DNA of 64,000 nucleotides from contig JABYQR010000053.1 in NCBI GenBank assembly GCA_022592445.1, positions 1 to 64,000 of the forward strand, given 5' to 3'. This DNA comes from Cytidiella melzeri (Eukaryota; Basidiomycota; Agaricomycetes; Polyporales; Irpicaceae). Within the stretch, counting starts at the first letter, position 1; each line of letters opens with the position of its first letter. The notes beneath the pieces are model-generated. The model was not told where the DNA came from. It did not search any database and worked only from the letters and a program-made list of their open reading frames with translations. The translations under genes were made by a program, and so were the position numbers. Shown here one piece after another: positions 1-8,805 of this stretch.

Positions 1-1478
1 AGAATCTTGATATCCCTCTCGAACTGAATTTTGACCAGCTGACGGAACTCCTCGAACTTCTGCTCCTGTTCGTCTTTGTGTTTCAGGAAATAAATCCAGA
101 CGTTGTCAGAGCAGTCGTCGATGTACGTAAGCATGTAGAGGTGTCCGCCGTTTACAGAAGAGTTCTGCATAGGTCCAGCCAAGTCAGTGTGGATGAGATC
201 GAAAGGTTTGTCCGCGCGAGGTGTTGAGGATGAATGGAATGTGCGTCGTGTGGCCTTGCCGAGTTGACAACCTTTGCATGCGTGTTCAGAGCAAGGAGTC
301 TTCTCGTCGATAGTCAGACCTGTCACTGGGGAGTCGTCAGAGCGTAGCTTCTGTAGTGCTTCCCAGTTCAGGTGACCATAGCGTTGGTGTACAAGGTCGA
401 TGGGTGACGAGTGCATGTGCGTGGAGGAGGCGACCGACGAAGAAGAGACACGAAGTCCCAACCAGTATTGGCCGCCCTTGAGAGTACCTATGCCGTAGGT
501 GGTATCATTCTTGTGTATCCGTGCCTTACCGCCAGTGAAAACGGTAGAGAATCCTTTGGAGTCAAGACAGGAAATCAAAATGAGTCGGTAGGCAATGCCC
601 GGGCAGTATAAGACGTTGTCAAACTGCGCTGTGAGCTGCTTTCCATCAACGTGTACGGTTCCACGTACGCTCCCAGACCCAAGCGTAGACATTGAAGTCT
701 TCGAAGCATCAGCCAATGTCGCGAACGACGGCGTAGCAAACGGCTTGTAGTCGTGGAAGTCGTTGAGGTTGTTGGTGATGTGTCTCGTACAGCCTGAGTC
801 AAGCATCCAGGGTGTTTCACCCGAAGCATAAAACATAACATCTATATTTGCGACGTTGGCGGCTTCGGACGTGGAGTCCTCAGCGGAGACTACATGTACA
901 GCAGCAGAACCGTTAGACGATGATGGTGACCCAGAAGATTCCTTCTTCCCCTTGTCCTTTCCTCCTTTTCCCCCTTTCCTTGCCTCCTCAATGGCAGCCT
1001 TCTTCTTACGACACTCGTCCTCTGTATGACCCTTGTATTTGCAGAACCCGCACTGCTTCTTTGACTTGCCCGACGAGGACAAAGCCAAAGACTTGTTGAA
1101 CTTGACCGCAGAGACTGAAGGCGATTCCTTTCGCTTAGCCTCGTCGATGAGGCGCAATCGGATGTCGTCGTATTTCAAGTCCTTTGGCGCGGTGACAGCG
1201 AGGATGGGCTCGACGATGTTGGCGAAGGAGTCAAGAAGTACCGAGAGAAGACCGAAAATCTTGAGCAGTTCCTTGTCGTCAAGGATGCCGGAGGCGTCAA
1301 CTTCTTGCCAGAGACGACCACGTTCTTCAAGCTGTTCAACGAGAGGGCGTGAGCCGTTGATCGTGTGAAGGAAGTACTGCTTGAACTTGAGGAACGCAGA
1401 TAGAGTGGTCGAGGCTGAGTAGTTGGCCTTTAGCTTAGCATAGATCTCGGCGGCTGAGTTGGTCTCGAGGTTGAAGAG
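1..1478 (-). pseudogene. Outer Ty1/copia gag-pol, downstream part (interrupted, runs off left edge)
   Basis: Read on the minus strand, this is one open frame that continues the Gag broken at 6673. In order it holds the rest of the Gag (UBN2/retrotran-gag type), a CCHC zinc knuckle (CGFCKYKGHTEDEC, near 1010-1050), an aspartic protease with DSG in WMLDSGCTRHI (near 800), a GAG-pre-integrase HHCC zinc region (HQRYGHLNWEALQ to CKGCQLGK, 245-400), and the start of the integrase core (DLIHTDLAGPM and YIDDCSDNVWIYF). Reverse transcriptase and the 3' LTR must lie beyond position 1. I saw no stop in this part, so the element was probably coding-competent until the inner element inserted. The joined sense reads HHL-FNLETNSAAEIYAKL across the insertion site, with the AAGAG target duplication on each side. 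Confidence 0.85.
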
Positions 1479-1649
1479 TGTTAGAAGGCTATGAAAGTAG
1501 TGGAGAGCGATGAGAGAGCGAGTCTGAGAGGGATCACACAGTGGGAGTTGGGGATCAAAAGTGCGTGTCGTTGCATTGATCAGTTTTAGTCTTATATACG
1601 GTAACTACAGCGCCCGTACGTTGAGCGTCTAATTTAATATAGTCGAACA
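1479..1649 (-). repeat. 3' LTR of the inner copia element
   Basis: This 171-bp repeat matches 6497-6667 with no difference that I could find. It has TG...CA ends on the minus strand and a TATATA motif near 1594. A purine-rich tract abuts its outer edge at 1650-1662. Confidence 0.95.
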
Positions 1650-1662
1650 CTCCCCTTCAAGC
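1650..1662 (-). other. Polypurine tract of the inner copia element
   Basis: On the minus strand the sequence immediately upstream of the 3' LTR is TTGAAGGGGAGTG. This is the expected position and composition of the plus-strand DNA primer site. It overlaps the last codons of the pol ORF. Confidence 0.75.
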
Positions 1663-4089
1663 ACGAATATGAAGTAGTTCATTGAAGTGCTTGAGTTTTT
1701 CGAGAGGTAGTGCTTTAGTAAGTGTATCAGCACGTTGATCGTTAGAAGATATGTGATGAATAGTTATATACTTCTTGAGTACACGATCGCTGATGAAATT
1801 CTTACGAATCTCGAAGTGTTTAGTTCGTTGCGAATGTTGCTCGTCAGGTGAGCTAACAATGGCAATAGTTGATGCACTGTCAGTATACATTTTGACAGGG
1901 TCCATAGTAGAGTTAAGTAGTTCGTCAATGAGTGCTTTTAGATATATAGCTTCAGTTGACGCATGCGCTAAGGCATATAATTCGGCTTCGGTGACCGATA
2001 GTGTTACAAGTGAACCACGCTTACTTGACCAAGAGATAAGCGAGTCATTATATGTGAAGGTGTAGCCCATTATTGGTTTATTGCCGTATGTAGTCATACC
2101 GTCAGAATCAGCGTATCCGACAAGTGAAGTATTAGTAGTAGTTGCTTGGTTTCCTAGGACAAGCCAGTAATCGCACGTTCCCTTCAAGTATAGGTAACAC
2201 TGTTTAGCTGCAGCGAAGTGTTCCTTAGAAGGGTCAGCTAAGTATCGTGCAAGTTGACCAGTGCAGTATGCAACGTCTGGTCGAGTACAGTCAGCAACGT
2301 ATCGTAAACCACCGACTAAAGACATGTATTGTTTAATAGCGTCAGCGTCCTGACGAGGTTCTTTCGAGTCACGGGGGGCTAAGTTGTGCTCGTGTATCAT
2401 AGGCGTACGGCGTGTATGATCGTGGTCAAAGTTGTTTCGTTTAAGTATAGTTTGGATATAATCGCGTTGACGAAGCTTGATAACACCAGAGGCTTTGTCG
2501 TAATCGATTTCCATGCCAAGCATCCAGTGGATAGTGCCACCGTTTGTTACCTCGACATGTTGTCTAAGTGCTATCTCAAATTGTTCAGCGACGACAGAAG
2601 TGATAGTACAGAGAGTAATATCGTCGACATGAACAGCGAGTATAAGTATTAGTTTTTCTCCCCTATAAAGGTAGAAGACAGCGTTATCATAGTCTGAACG
2701 CTTAAGTCCAAGTTGGAAAAGTATATCGCATAGTACCTTGTACCAGCGACGTCCGGCTTGTTTAAGGCCATAGATAGTTTTGCGTAATTTAAGTACCCAG
2801 CCCTTAGGCAAGTTGGGCAGTAAGTCGCCAGGCGGCGGACGAAGATAAAGATCTTCATCATCGTTAATTTTACCGTATAAGTAAGCAGACTTAACGTCGA
2901 GTTGGTTAATCTCGAAGTGTAGTGAAGCTGCAAGTGTGAGTATGAGTCGCATAGAACTCATGCGCGCGACTGGAGCGAACAAGTCGTTTGCATAGTAATC
3001 AATACCATCGCGCTGAGAGTATCCTTGCGCAACAAGTCTTGACTTGAGTTTAGTAACTTTGCCATGTTCGTACTTAGTCTTGTAGACGAAGCGAGAACCA
3101 GTAATGTTGGCATTTGGCGGCGGGATACAGTATTCCCAAGTGCCGAGTTGTTCGAGTGTATCAACCTCAAGTTTCATAGACTTAAACCAATCGTCTTTGA
3201 GAGGGTGATTAAGTACATCTTTGAAAGTGACAGGGTCACCGACGTCCTCAGCATAGTAAGCGTTAAACTCAGTTAAGTAGAAAGCAATGTTAGTGTCTAC
3301 TTCGTCGTAGTTTAGTCCACGAGCTTTACGCGATAGTTGGGGAGTTCTGTTGGAACGCCTTGGACCAGTAGGGTCAGGCTCGTCGATTTCCATTGGTTCT
3401 ATGTGAGGGTTGTCCTCAAGTTCAAGTTGTTTTTCAGTAGTAAGTTTTTCGACATTTGGTTCTTTCTCCCCTTCAATTCGTATCGTAGAGTCAACGAATT
3501 GCAAGTTACGTTCAACTCCAACACGTTGTCCGAAGTAAACGTAGTGACCTTTAGAGTGTTCAGCGAAGCCTATCCAGACTCCCCTTTTACCCTTAGATGC
3601 TAGTTTATTTGTGCGATATTCGTCGTATACAATGCACGGCTGACCGAAGACTTGAAGTCCATCAAGGTTAGCGTCTGTGCCATATCGCTTAAAGTAAGGA
3701 GTTTTGTAGTTAAGTATAGTACGAGGAGAACGATTGTACACATACATCGCGTATAATGCAGCGTACCACCATAGTCGATTTGGTAAAGATGCAGTATGCA
3801 GGTTTACTCGAATCAAGTTCATAATAGTTTGATGTACACGCTCAGCAACACCGTTTTGCTGAGGAGTATCATGTACAGTAAGACGTAGTATAGTTCCTTG
3901 AGTTTTCAAGTAAGCAGTCATAGCTTTACTGGTAAAGACACCGTCGTTATCGGCTTGAAGTATCTTGACACGAATACCATATTGCGTCAAAAGTTCAGTA
4001 GAGAAAATGACCCATTGAGTATAGGCGTCATCTTTAGTAACTAGTGGTGCAAGTACTAACCATCTAGTAGCATCGTCGACGATAGTCAA
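1657..4089 (-). CDS. Inner copia pol: integrase core, reverse transcriptase, RNase H
   Basis: This 810-aa frame starts within the integrase catalytic core (TIVDDATRWLV, then QADNDGVF and NGVAERVHQ supplying the D and E of the DDE triad, residues about 1-110). The copia reverse transcriptase follows (about 285-540), with FVYKTKY, QLDVKSAYLYG and a catalytic box HVDD in place of the usual YVDD. RNase H comes last (about 655-800: YADSDG, SVTEAELYALA, YTDSASTIAI, TKHFEIR). The first Met is not a plausible biological start. The same frame is open upstream to about 4173, overlapping the gag ORF, so pol was made as part of a Gag-Pol polyprotein. Product: retrotransposition enzymes acting in cytoplasmic virus-like particles and in the nucleus. 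Confidence 0.9.
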   Translation of the reverse strand: MTIVDDATRWLVLAPLVTKDDAYTQWVIFSTELLTQYGIRVKILQADNDGVFTSKAMTAYLKTQGTILRLTVHDTPQQNGVAERVHQTIMNLIRVNLHTASLPNRLWWYAALYAMYVYNRSPRTILNYKTPYFKRYGTDANLDGLQVFGQPCIVYDEYRTNKLASKGKRGVWIGFAEHSKGHYVYFGQRVGVERNLQFVDSTIRIEGEKEPNVEKLTTEKQLELEDNPHIEPMEIDEPDPTGPRRSNRTPQLSRKARGLNYDEVDTNIAFYLTEFNAYYAEDVGDPVTFKDVLNHPLKDDWFKSMKLEVDTLEQLGTWEYCIPPPNANITGSRFVYKTKYEHGKVTKLKSRLVAQGYSQRDGIDYYANDLFAPVARMSSMRLILTLAASLHFEINQLDVKSAYLYGKINDDEDLYLRPPPGDLLPNLPKGWVLKLRKTIYGLKQAGRRWYKVLCDILFQLGLKRSDYDNAVFYLYRGEKLILILAVHVDDITLCTITSVVAEQFEIALRQHVEVTNGGTIHWMLGMEIDYDKASGVIKLRQRDYIQTILKRNNFDHDHTRRTPMIHEHNLAPRDSKEPRQDADAIKQYMSLVGGLRYVADCTRPDVAYCTGQLARYLADPSKEHFAAAKQCYLYLKGTCDYWLVLGNQATTTNTSLVGYADSDGMTTYGNKPIMGYTFTYNDSLISWSSKRGSLVTLSVTEAELYALAHASTEAIYLKALIDELLNSTMDPVKMYTDSASTIAIVSSPDEQHSQRTKHFEIRKNFISDRVLKKYITIHHISSNDQRADTLTKALPLEKLKHFNELLHIRA

Positions 4090-6401
4090 CCAGTATTTGT
4101 GTTTACCAGTAATCGACGCTGTGGGTAGAGGCCCAAAGATGTCATATGAAAGTGATCTCCGAAAGCTTCAGCTAATGATGAAGAACGAAGTTTGGGTACA
4201 GTATTGCGATGGATATTGTTAAGTAAACAATCCTCGCACGGAGTTTCAGTATGGTCAGTTATATGATCAGTGATGATTGACGAAGTTTGAAGTAGTTTCT
4301 TGATCATGAAGTAACTGAGATGACCGAGTTTTTTATGTAGTTCAAGTAAAGTAATGCCAGTTCTATGCACGCTTGCTAAAGAAGTCACTCGAGTTGATGA
4401 TAGCGTGTATAAATCATTTGATTTTCTAACAACAGCCACACAAGTCGAGTTCGAGTCGTATATAGTACAAAGATTGTGATAAAAAGTAAAACGATAATCA
4501 GAGTCCAATTTTCCAACGCTGATTAAAGTAAAAGGTAGAGTTGAGTTGAAGTAGACGTTCTTTAGCAGGAGTTCAGTAAGCTTACCACTTTCCTGTTCCA
4601 CCTCGAGTACCATGTCACCAGCGAGTTTCAAAACTAGTTGTTCTGAGTTGGCAACAGTCAGTACGATAGTTGGTACGGAGTGGACATTGAAAAGTAAGTC
4701 TCGATACGGCGTACAGTGTATAGTCGCGCCAGTATCAAGAATATGTACCGACTCGTCTGTTGACGAAGTCGCATACAGCGGAAGCAGAGTATGAAAAGTG
4801 GTAGTAGTAAGTGAAGTACTTACGTGCATAGTGACGTCGGACTCAGAGAGAGCCGACACCCACGCGCTCTGGTTGCGACGAGGAGTAGTTGTCGACGGAC
4901 CAGCAACAGCGGGAGTAGCAACAGCAGCGGCGGCAGTGGCAGCTTTGCCCTTGGCACCAGCAGCAACAGACTTCCGGGTGATACCCTTCCTCTTCATCGC
5001 CTCCTTGGACTTCTCTGTCCAGGGCGAAGGGCAAGTAGGCGTCGTGTGGCCTGTCTCGTTGCAGTTGTAACACTTCATCTTCGAAGTGTCACGAACGGAC
5101 TTCTCCTTCGAGTAAGGAGCGGCGGCCGCACGAGCGGAGGAAGTGGCTTTCGCCGGACGTTCGACACGTTTGTCGACTGCTGGCGACGCGGCGGATGAAC
5201 CACCAGCGGGCCTATCGCGAGGAACGAGGGTTGACGAACCCTTGGACCGAGAGCGGTCAAGTGGATGAGCGAGTCGCCAACTATGAAAGTCGCGGCGGAG
5301 CTCGACGCTCAGAGAAATGGGATTGTAGTCGTACTTCTCGCCCGCGGGAGTACGGGAACGCACGCCAGCCTCGTAGCTAGCGCGAGTATGCGCATAGGCG
5401 GGGGGAATGATGCCGACGAGGGCGGAGTAGAAGATGTGTTGGGGGAATTCGATACCCTTGGACAGAATCTTCGAGTACAAGTTGTGCGCGTCGTCGAGTA
5501 GTTTGTCCATTTCGTGGACAGGACGGCGGAGGGAGAAAAGTTGGAAGATTTCGTTCGCGTCCGACATAGTGGAAGTCGGCTCGAACCGTTCGGAGAGTTT
5601 CTCCATGAGTCTGTGCGGCGCGGTCTCGTTGAGATAGTTGGCCATCACAGAGTCTGCGATGTGTCCAGCCAGGACGTTGAAGACGGCCCGTTGGACCTCT
5701 TGAGGAATGGTAAGACCACCCCTGTAGCTATAGAAGTCGACGATGGTCGACATCGCAGTATCGACGCGGAATTTCCACATCGGCCAGGTATCAGGACCTG
5801 TAAGTTTGCCAACGTCTGCGAAGGCTTTGTGGACGTCGCTAAGCGACATAGTATACTCCACGTCGTGCTTTGGAGGCACGGAAAGGAGGGACGACACTGC
5901 TCGCGCAGAGTCAGTGGGGCCAGATGGCGAGGGGGACGGTGCACGACGGGCTCTGGGCAGTTTGCCCCTTCGCCTTTCGTGCGCCTCGTCGTCGTCCATA
6001 GGATCGTCACTATCGTCCGACGATGGCTTAGTGGTGTGACGACGGGCGAAGTCGTCGCGGAGTGTGTCGAAAGGAGTGCGACGGCGATCAGAGGGAGGAG
6101 CTGAGACTCGACGTGATGCCGTGTTGCGGGCAGTGGGATGGTCGACGACGGCAGAGGTAGAAGCGACGTTGGGAGCGTCGTCGGAAGGTGCAGGCCCTGG
6201 GGTAACAGCGCGAGAAGCGGAAGACATTGTTGGTTGTTGAAGAGGGGTAGGAGCAGGAGGAGGAGTAGGAGTAGGAGTGAAGACCGGGGTACGTCTCCTG
6301 CGAGTTGTACGAGGGATAGTGCCTCGAAGAAAGTCGGTTTGTTTTCGTTCGCGCGTAGAACGACGAGGTTGAGGCTGATCAGTAGGATCAGAGCTCATCA
6401 A
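4086..6401 (-). CDS. Inner copia Gag, zinc knuckle, protease and integrase zinc domain
   Basis: This 771-aa frame has a Pro/Ser/Arg-rich N-terminus (about 1-180), a Gag domain (about 200-400), a CCHC knuckle CYNCNETGHTTPTC (about 455), a retroviral-type protease with the DTG catalytic box in ILDTGATIHCTP (about 555), and a GAG-pre-integrase HHCC domain (ELHKKLGHLS to CEDCLLNN, about 700-735). The last 25 or so residues run out of frame relative to a normal copia integrase. Homologues should continue into an HMDIFGP-like motif, which is found here in the -1 frame (the ORF at 1657-4089). I infer a single-base deletion near 4141-4145. A programmed -1 frameshift is the alternative but would be oddly placed inside integrase. 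Confidence 0.88.
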   Translation of the reverse strand: MMSSDPTDQPQPRRSTRERKQTDFLRGTIPRTTRRRRTPVFTPTPTPPPAPTPLQQPTMSSASRAVTPGPAPSDDAPNVASTSAVVDHPTARNTASRRVSAPPSDRRRTPFDTLRDDFARRHTTKPSSDDSDDPMDDDEAHERRRGKLPRARRAPSPSPSGPTDSARAVSSLLSVPPKHDVEYTMSLSDVHKAFADVGKLTGPDTWPMWKFRVDTAMSTIVDFYSYRGGLTIPQEVQRAVFNVLAGHIADSVMANYLNETAPHRLMEKLSERFEPTSTMSDANEIFQLFSLRRPVHEMDKLLDDAHNLYSKILSKGIEFPQHIFYSALVGIIPPAYAHTRASYEAGVRSRTPAGEKYDYNPISLSVELRRDFHSWRLAHPLDRSRSKGSSTLVPRDRPAGGSSAASPAVDKRVERPAKATSSARAAAAPYSKEKSVRDTSKMKCYNCNETGHTTPTCPSPWTEKSKEAMKRKGITRKSVAAGAKGKAATAAAAVATPAVAGPSTTTPRRNQSAWVSALSESDVTMHVSTSLTTTTFHTLLPLYATSSTDESVHILDTGATIHCTPYRDLLFNVHSVPTIVLTVANSEQLVLKLAGDMVLEVEQESGKLTELLLKNVYFNSTLPFTLISVGKLDSDYRFTFYHNLCTIYDSNSTCVAVVRKSNDLYTLSSTRVTSLASVHRTGITLLELHKKLGHLSYFMIKKLLQTSSIITDHITDHTETPCEDCLLNNIHRNTVPKLRSSSLAEAFGDHFHMTSLGLYPQRRLLVNTNTG

Positions 6402-6481
6402 CTAGTGGGCACGCGGCGGATTAACCACCAGCGGGCAGAGAGTGAGTGCAGATAGTAATATGAGTGAGGTAGTGAGCTTAT

Positions 6482-6496
6482 CCGGGGCTCATAACC
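6482..6496 (-). other. Primer binding site of the inner copia element
   Basis: Directly downstream of the 5' LTR the minus strand reads GGTTATGAGCCCCGG. This is complementary to the anticodon arm of eukaryotic initiator tRNA-Met (GGGCUCAUAACC), not to a tRNA 3' acceptor end. That is the half-tRNA priming arrangement known from Drosophila copia and other hemiviruses. The outer element has the same core at 7138-7150. Confidence 0.8.
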
Positions 6497-6667
6497 TGTT
6501 AGAAGGCTATGAAAGTAGTGGAGAGCGATGAGAGAGCGAGTCTGAGAGGGATCACACAGTGGGAGTTGGGGATCAAAAGTGCGTGTCGTTGCATTGATCA
6601 GTTTTAGTCTTATATACGGTAACTACAGCGCCCGTACGTTGAGCGTCTAATTTAATATAGTCGAACA
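6497..6667 (-). repeat. 5' LTR of the inner copia element
   Basis: 171 bp, identical to 1479-1649. It contains a minus-strand TATA box (TATATAAGAC, around 6607-6616) that should drive the element's genomic RNA. The flanking AAGAG (6668-6672) is the target duplication. Confidence 0.95.
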
Positions 6668-6672
6668 AAGAG

Positions 6673-7020
6673 ATGGTGGAGAGAGCTGTCGACGGTTGCG
6701 AGGAGAACCAGAGTGACGTTGGCGTCGGCCTTGCACCAGTCGTTGTAGTCCGTGTCGGTGGACGCAGGCTTGACCAGAGAAGGATCGACCATGCCAGACG
6801 CGGCTTGCGTCTTGAGAAACTGAATGAACAGCATGTTCCATTCCTTCCAGTTGTTGGCACCAGTCAGCTTAGGCAGCGAGTCGAGTTTGATGAACGAGGA
6901 GTTGCTGGAGGTGTTCTTGATGAACGACGAACCAGCAGAAGAGGGACCTGCAGAGGCAGGAGTGGACCCAGCAGGGCCAGACAATGCCAAACCACCTGTG
7001 GGAGGTGTGGTGCTCGACAT
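6673..7020 (-). pseudogene. Outer Ty1/copia gag, N-terminal part (interrupted)
   Basis: Starting at the ATG at 7018-7020 (MSSTTPPTGGLALSG), about 117 residues of a copia Gag are readable. They include FIKLDSLPKLTGANNWKEWN, the usual start of the UBN2/retrotran-gag domain. The frame is cut at the inner element's target duplication and resumes in phase at 1478. Together with 1-1478 this is one disrupted gag-pol gene. The start is 118 nt downstream of the primer binding site, as expected. Confidence 0.88.
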
Positions 7021-7137
7021 GTTGGTAGGACGTTAAGGATGTGGATATAGAAACCTGGAGTCGTGTGTCGACGTTGATCGGAGCGAAGCGCAGATGGGCG
7101 TGATAAGGTGAACGACGAGTGTGGATTAGAGTCAGGC

Positions 7138-7150
7138 GGGGCTCATAACC
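7138..7150 (-). other. Primer binding site of the outer copia element
   Basis: On the minus strand, GGTTATGAGCCCC again complements the initiator tRNA-Met anticodon arm. It marks the inner edge of the outer element's 5' LTR at about 7151. Confidence 0.75.
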
Positions 7151-7600
7151 TAAAGCCGGTTGAATGTATTCAACACGTCTAGAGGCAGAGATGTGATGCG
7201 CGGTCATAATCCCACTTGCCGTTGTAAGAACCTAAGACACACGAGCGAAGCGAGTTAATCCAGGTGCGAAAGAGAAAGAGCACGATTGCATAATGACTGT
7301 ACCTAAGACACACGAGCGAAGCGAGTTAACTACAGGTACAGGCTGTGAGCATATTGCATATGTGAGGGACAACAAAGAATACTCACTCCAGGTGCGAAAG
7401 AGAAAGAGCACGATGGAGTGTCAGGAGCGGGGGTGAAGGTATATAAGACAGAGCCCTCAGGCGACCCAAAAAGGAAGATCTGTGATACAGATGTGTCCGC
7501 GTGAAGAAAGAACAATAGAGCGACCATATACGGAAAACAAAAGAGAGTCCGGTAACTACGAGTCCGTGAGCCGGAGCTGAAAAGCCATTACACATTGCAG
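7151..7600 (-). repeat. Putative 5' LTR of the outer copia element (right boundary unresolved)
   Basis: The stretch lies directly upstream (minus strand) of the outer primer binding site and has a TATA box at 7440-7445. It contains two duplicated motifs. A 28-bp block starting CCTAAGACACACGAGCGAAG occurs at 7231-7258 and 7302-7329. A second 28-bp block starting TCCAGGTGCGAAAGAG occurs at 7259-7286 and 7387-7414. The edge next to the primer site reads TTTA rather than CA, so either it has mutated or the edge lies a few bases away. The partner LTR is outside the window, so the outer boundary cannot be fixed. Confidence 0.55.
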
Positions 7601-8725
7601 ACACCCGCAGTGACTAGCTATGTAGTACTTTGCCAAAAGTATGAGTATAGGTTTGTGTTCAACGCACCATGAAACACCACACGTGCATATTCCGTGAGTA
7701 ATTGCGTACCTTCTAGGGTGATGATTAGGGCTTCGATTGTGTCTTCCACGCTCGTACGGGGTTTGTTATGAAGTTATTTTTGGGTTTTTATCAAGAAATC
7801 ACTCGTTTGCACGGTCACAATGGGCGAAACGAGGGCGTGAACGAGGATTTGTGATGTGGTCACGGTTTCACTTTCGCGAAACGAGTCCACGGTCCTCACC
7901 ATCAAGCGTCTATTTGCGCGAGTTTTGATGGGAGACCAAATATGGGGGTTGAGCCGCCCGAGCGGCGGGGCCCTCTTGGTAGTAAAAAGGCTTTGCAAGC
8001 TCACTGTGCAGCTGAATTCCCCCAGTACAAAATCAACACACCTGTAATGTATAGTAGTATACTAATGCAACAATATCATTGTCACTGGAGCCATGGAGCT
8101 ACTGGAATTCATTGCTTTATTGATCTCCAAGTGCTTTATAACAGGTTATGGGTGTTGCTGCACAAATTAAACATTACATAGTAGGAGAAGAGAATTACAA
8201 TAATTGCTCAGTCCTATTATTCTATAGCTATGTGAAGATTTGTGTCTTAGAAATCCTTCCTGGATGCTGGGGAGGAGCGTGGGAGACCGAACTTGCCAAT
8301 TGAGGAAAGCAGCGGTGTGTTAAGCGCTATTGTAGCGCCCGAGTGTGATGAGTGGTTTCTTGTTTTTTGTTCGCGTGTTTGCGAGTGCACCGGTCGAAAC
8401 CATAATTGTGACATGAAAAATCACAAAATTGTGACGTTCGCGACTTCGAATAAATACCCATAAATAACGTCATAGTTTGTGCTAATGGCGGCCATACACA
8501 GGACAGTCGGGTCTGTCACTGCAGGGATGCAGCCATAGCTACACCGCTACTTTCCAGGCCAGGTTGGCGACGTCCATGCATCAAGTATAATGTGTATCGT
8601 ACTAATGCTGCTGTCAAGGAGTCAGCGTTCACCAGGTCATGCGATCACAGAACACTAACACGCGCTGCTGAGAGTTGGACTTCTACTCCCACTGCAATCA
8701 TGTCCTATTCACTCCCAGACCTCAC
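7601..8725. other. Non-coding stretch between the copia nest and the duplicated genes
   Basis: Only short overlapping ORFs without recognisable domains occur here. The end of the outer LTR and the promoter of the first SMP-30 gene must lie within it. I see no RNA gene. Confidence 0.4.
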
Positions 8726-8805
8726 GGTGGGTACATGCCAAAATCCTTAAAAGACGAGCATCGCTCACATCACTGACACTCTGCCATTCCCAGGTATCCG
8801 TGCGT

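Larger units (their letters stand above)
1479..6667 (-). mobile_element. Complete nested Ty1/copia LTR retrotransposon, 5189 bp
   Basis: The two 171-bp LTRs are identical by eye, start TGTT and end AACA, and are flanked by a direct 5-bp target duplication AAGAG (1474-1478 and 6668-6672). On the minus strand the order is 5' LTR, primer binding site, gag with zinc knuckle and protease, integrase, reverse transcriptase, RNase H, polypurine tract, 3' LTR. The order IN before RT defines Ty1/copia (Pseudoviridae-type). It sits inside the gag region of another copia element of the same orientation. Identical LTRs imply a recent insertion. The coding region is split into two ORFs (4086-6401 and 1657-4089) by what looks like a one-base lesion inside integrase, so this copy may be non-autonomous. 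Confidence 0.95.

Noticed and set aside
4612..6104. Plus-strand ORFs antisense to the inner gag (up to 196 aa)
   Set aside because: They are shadows of the GC-rich gag frame and have no homology pattern.
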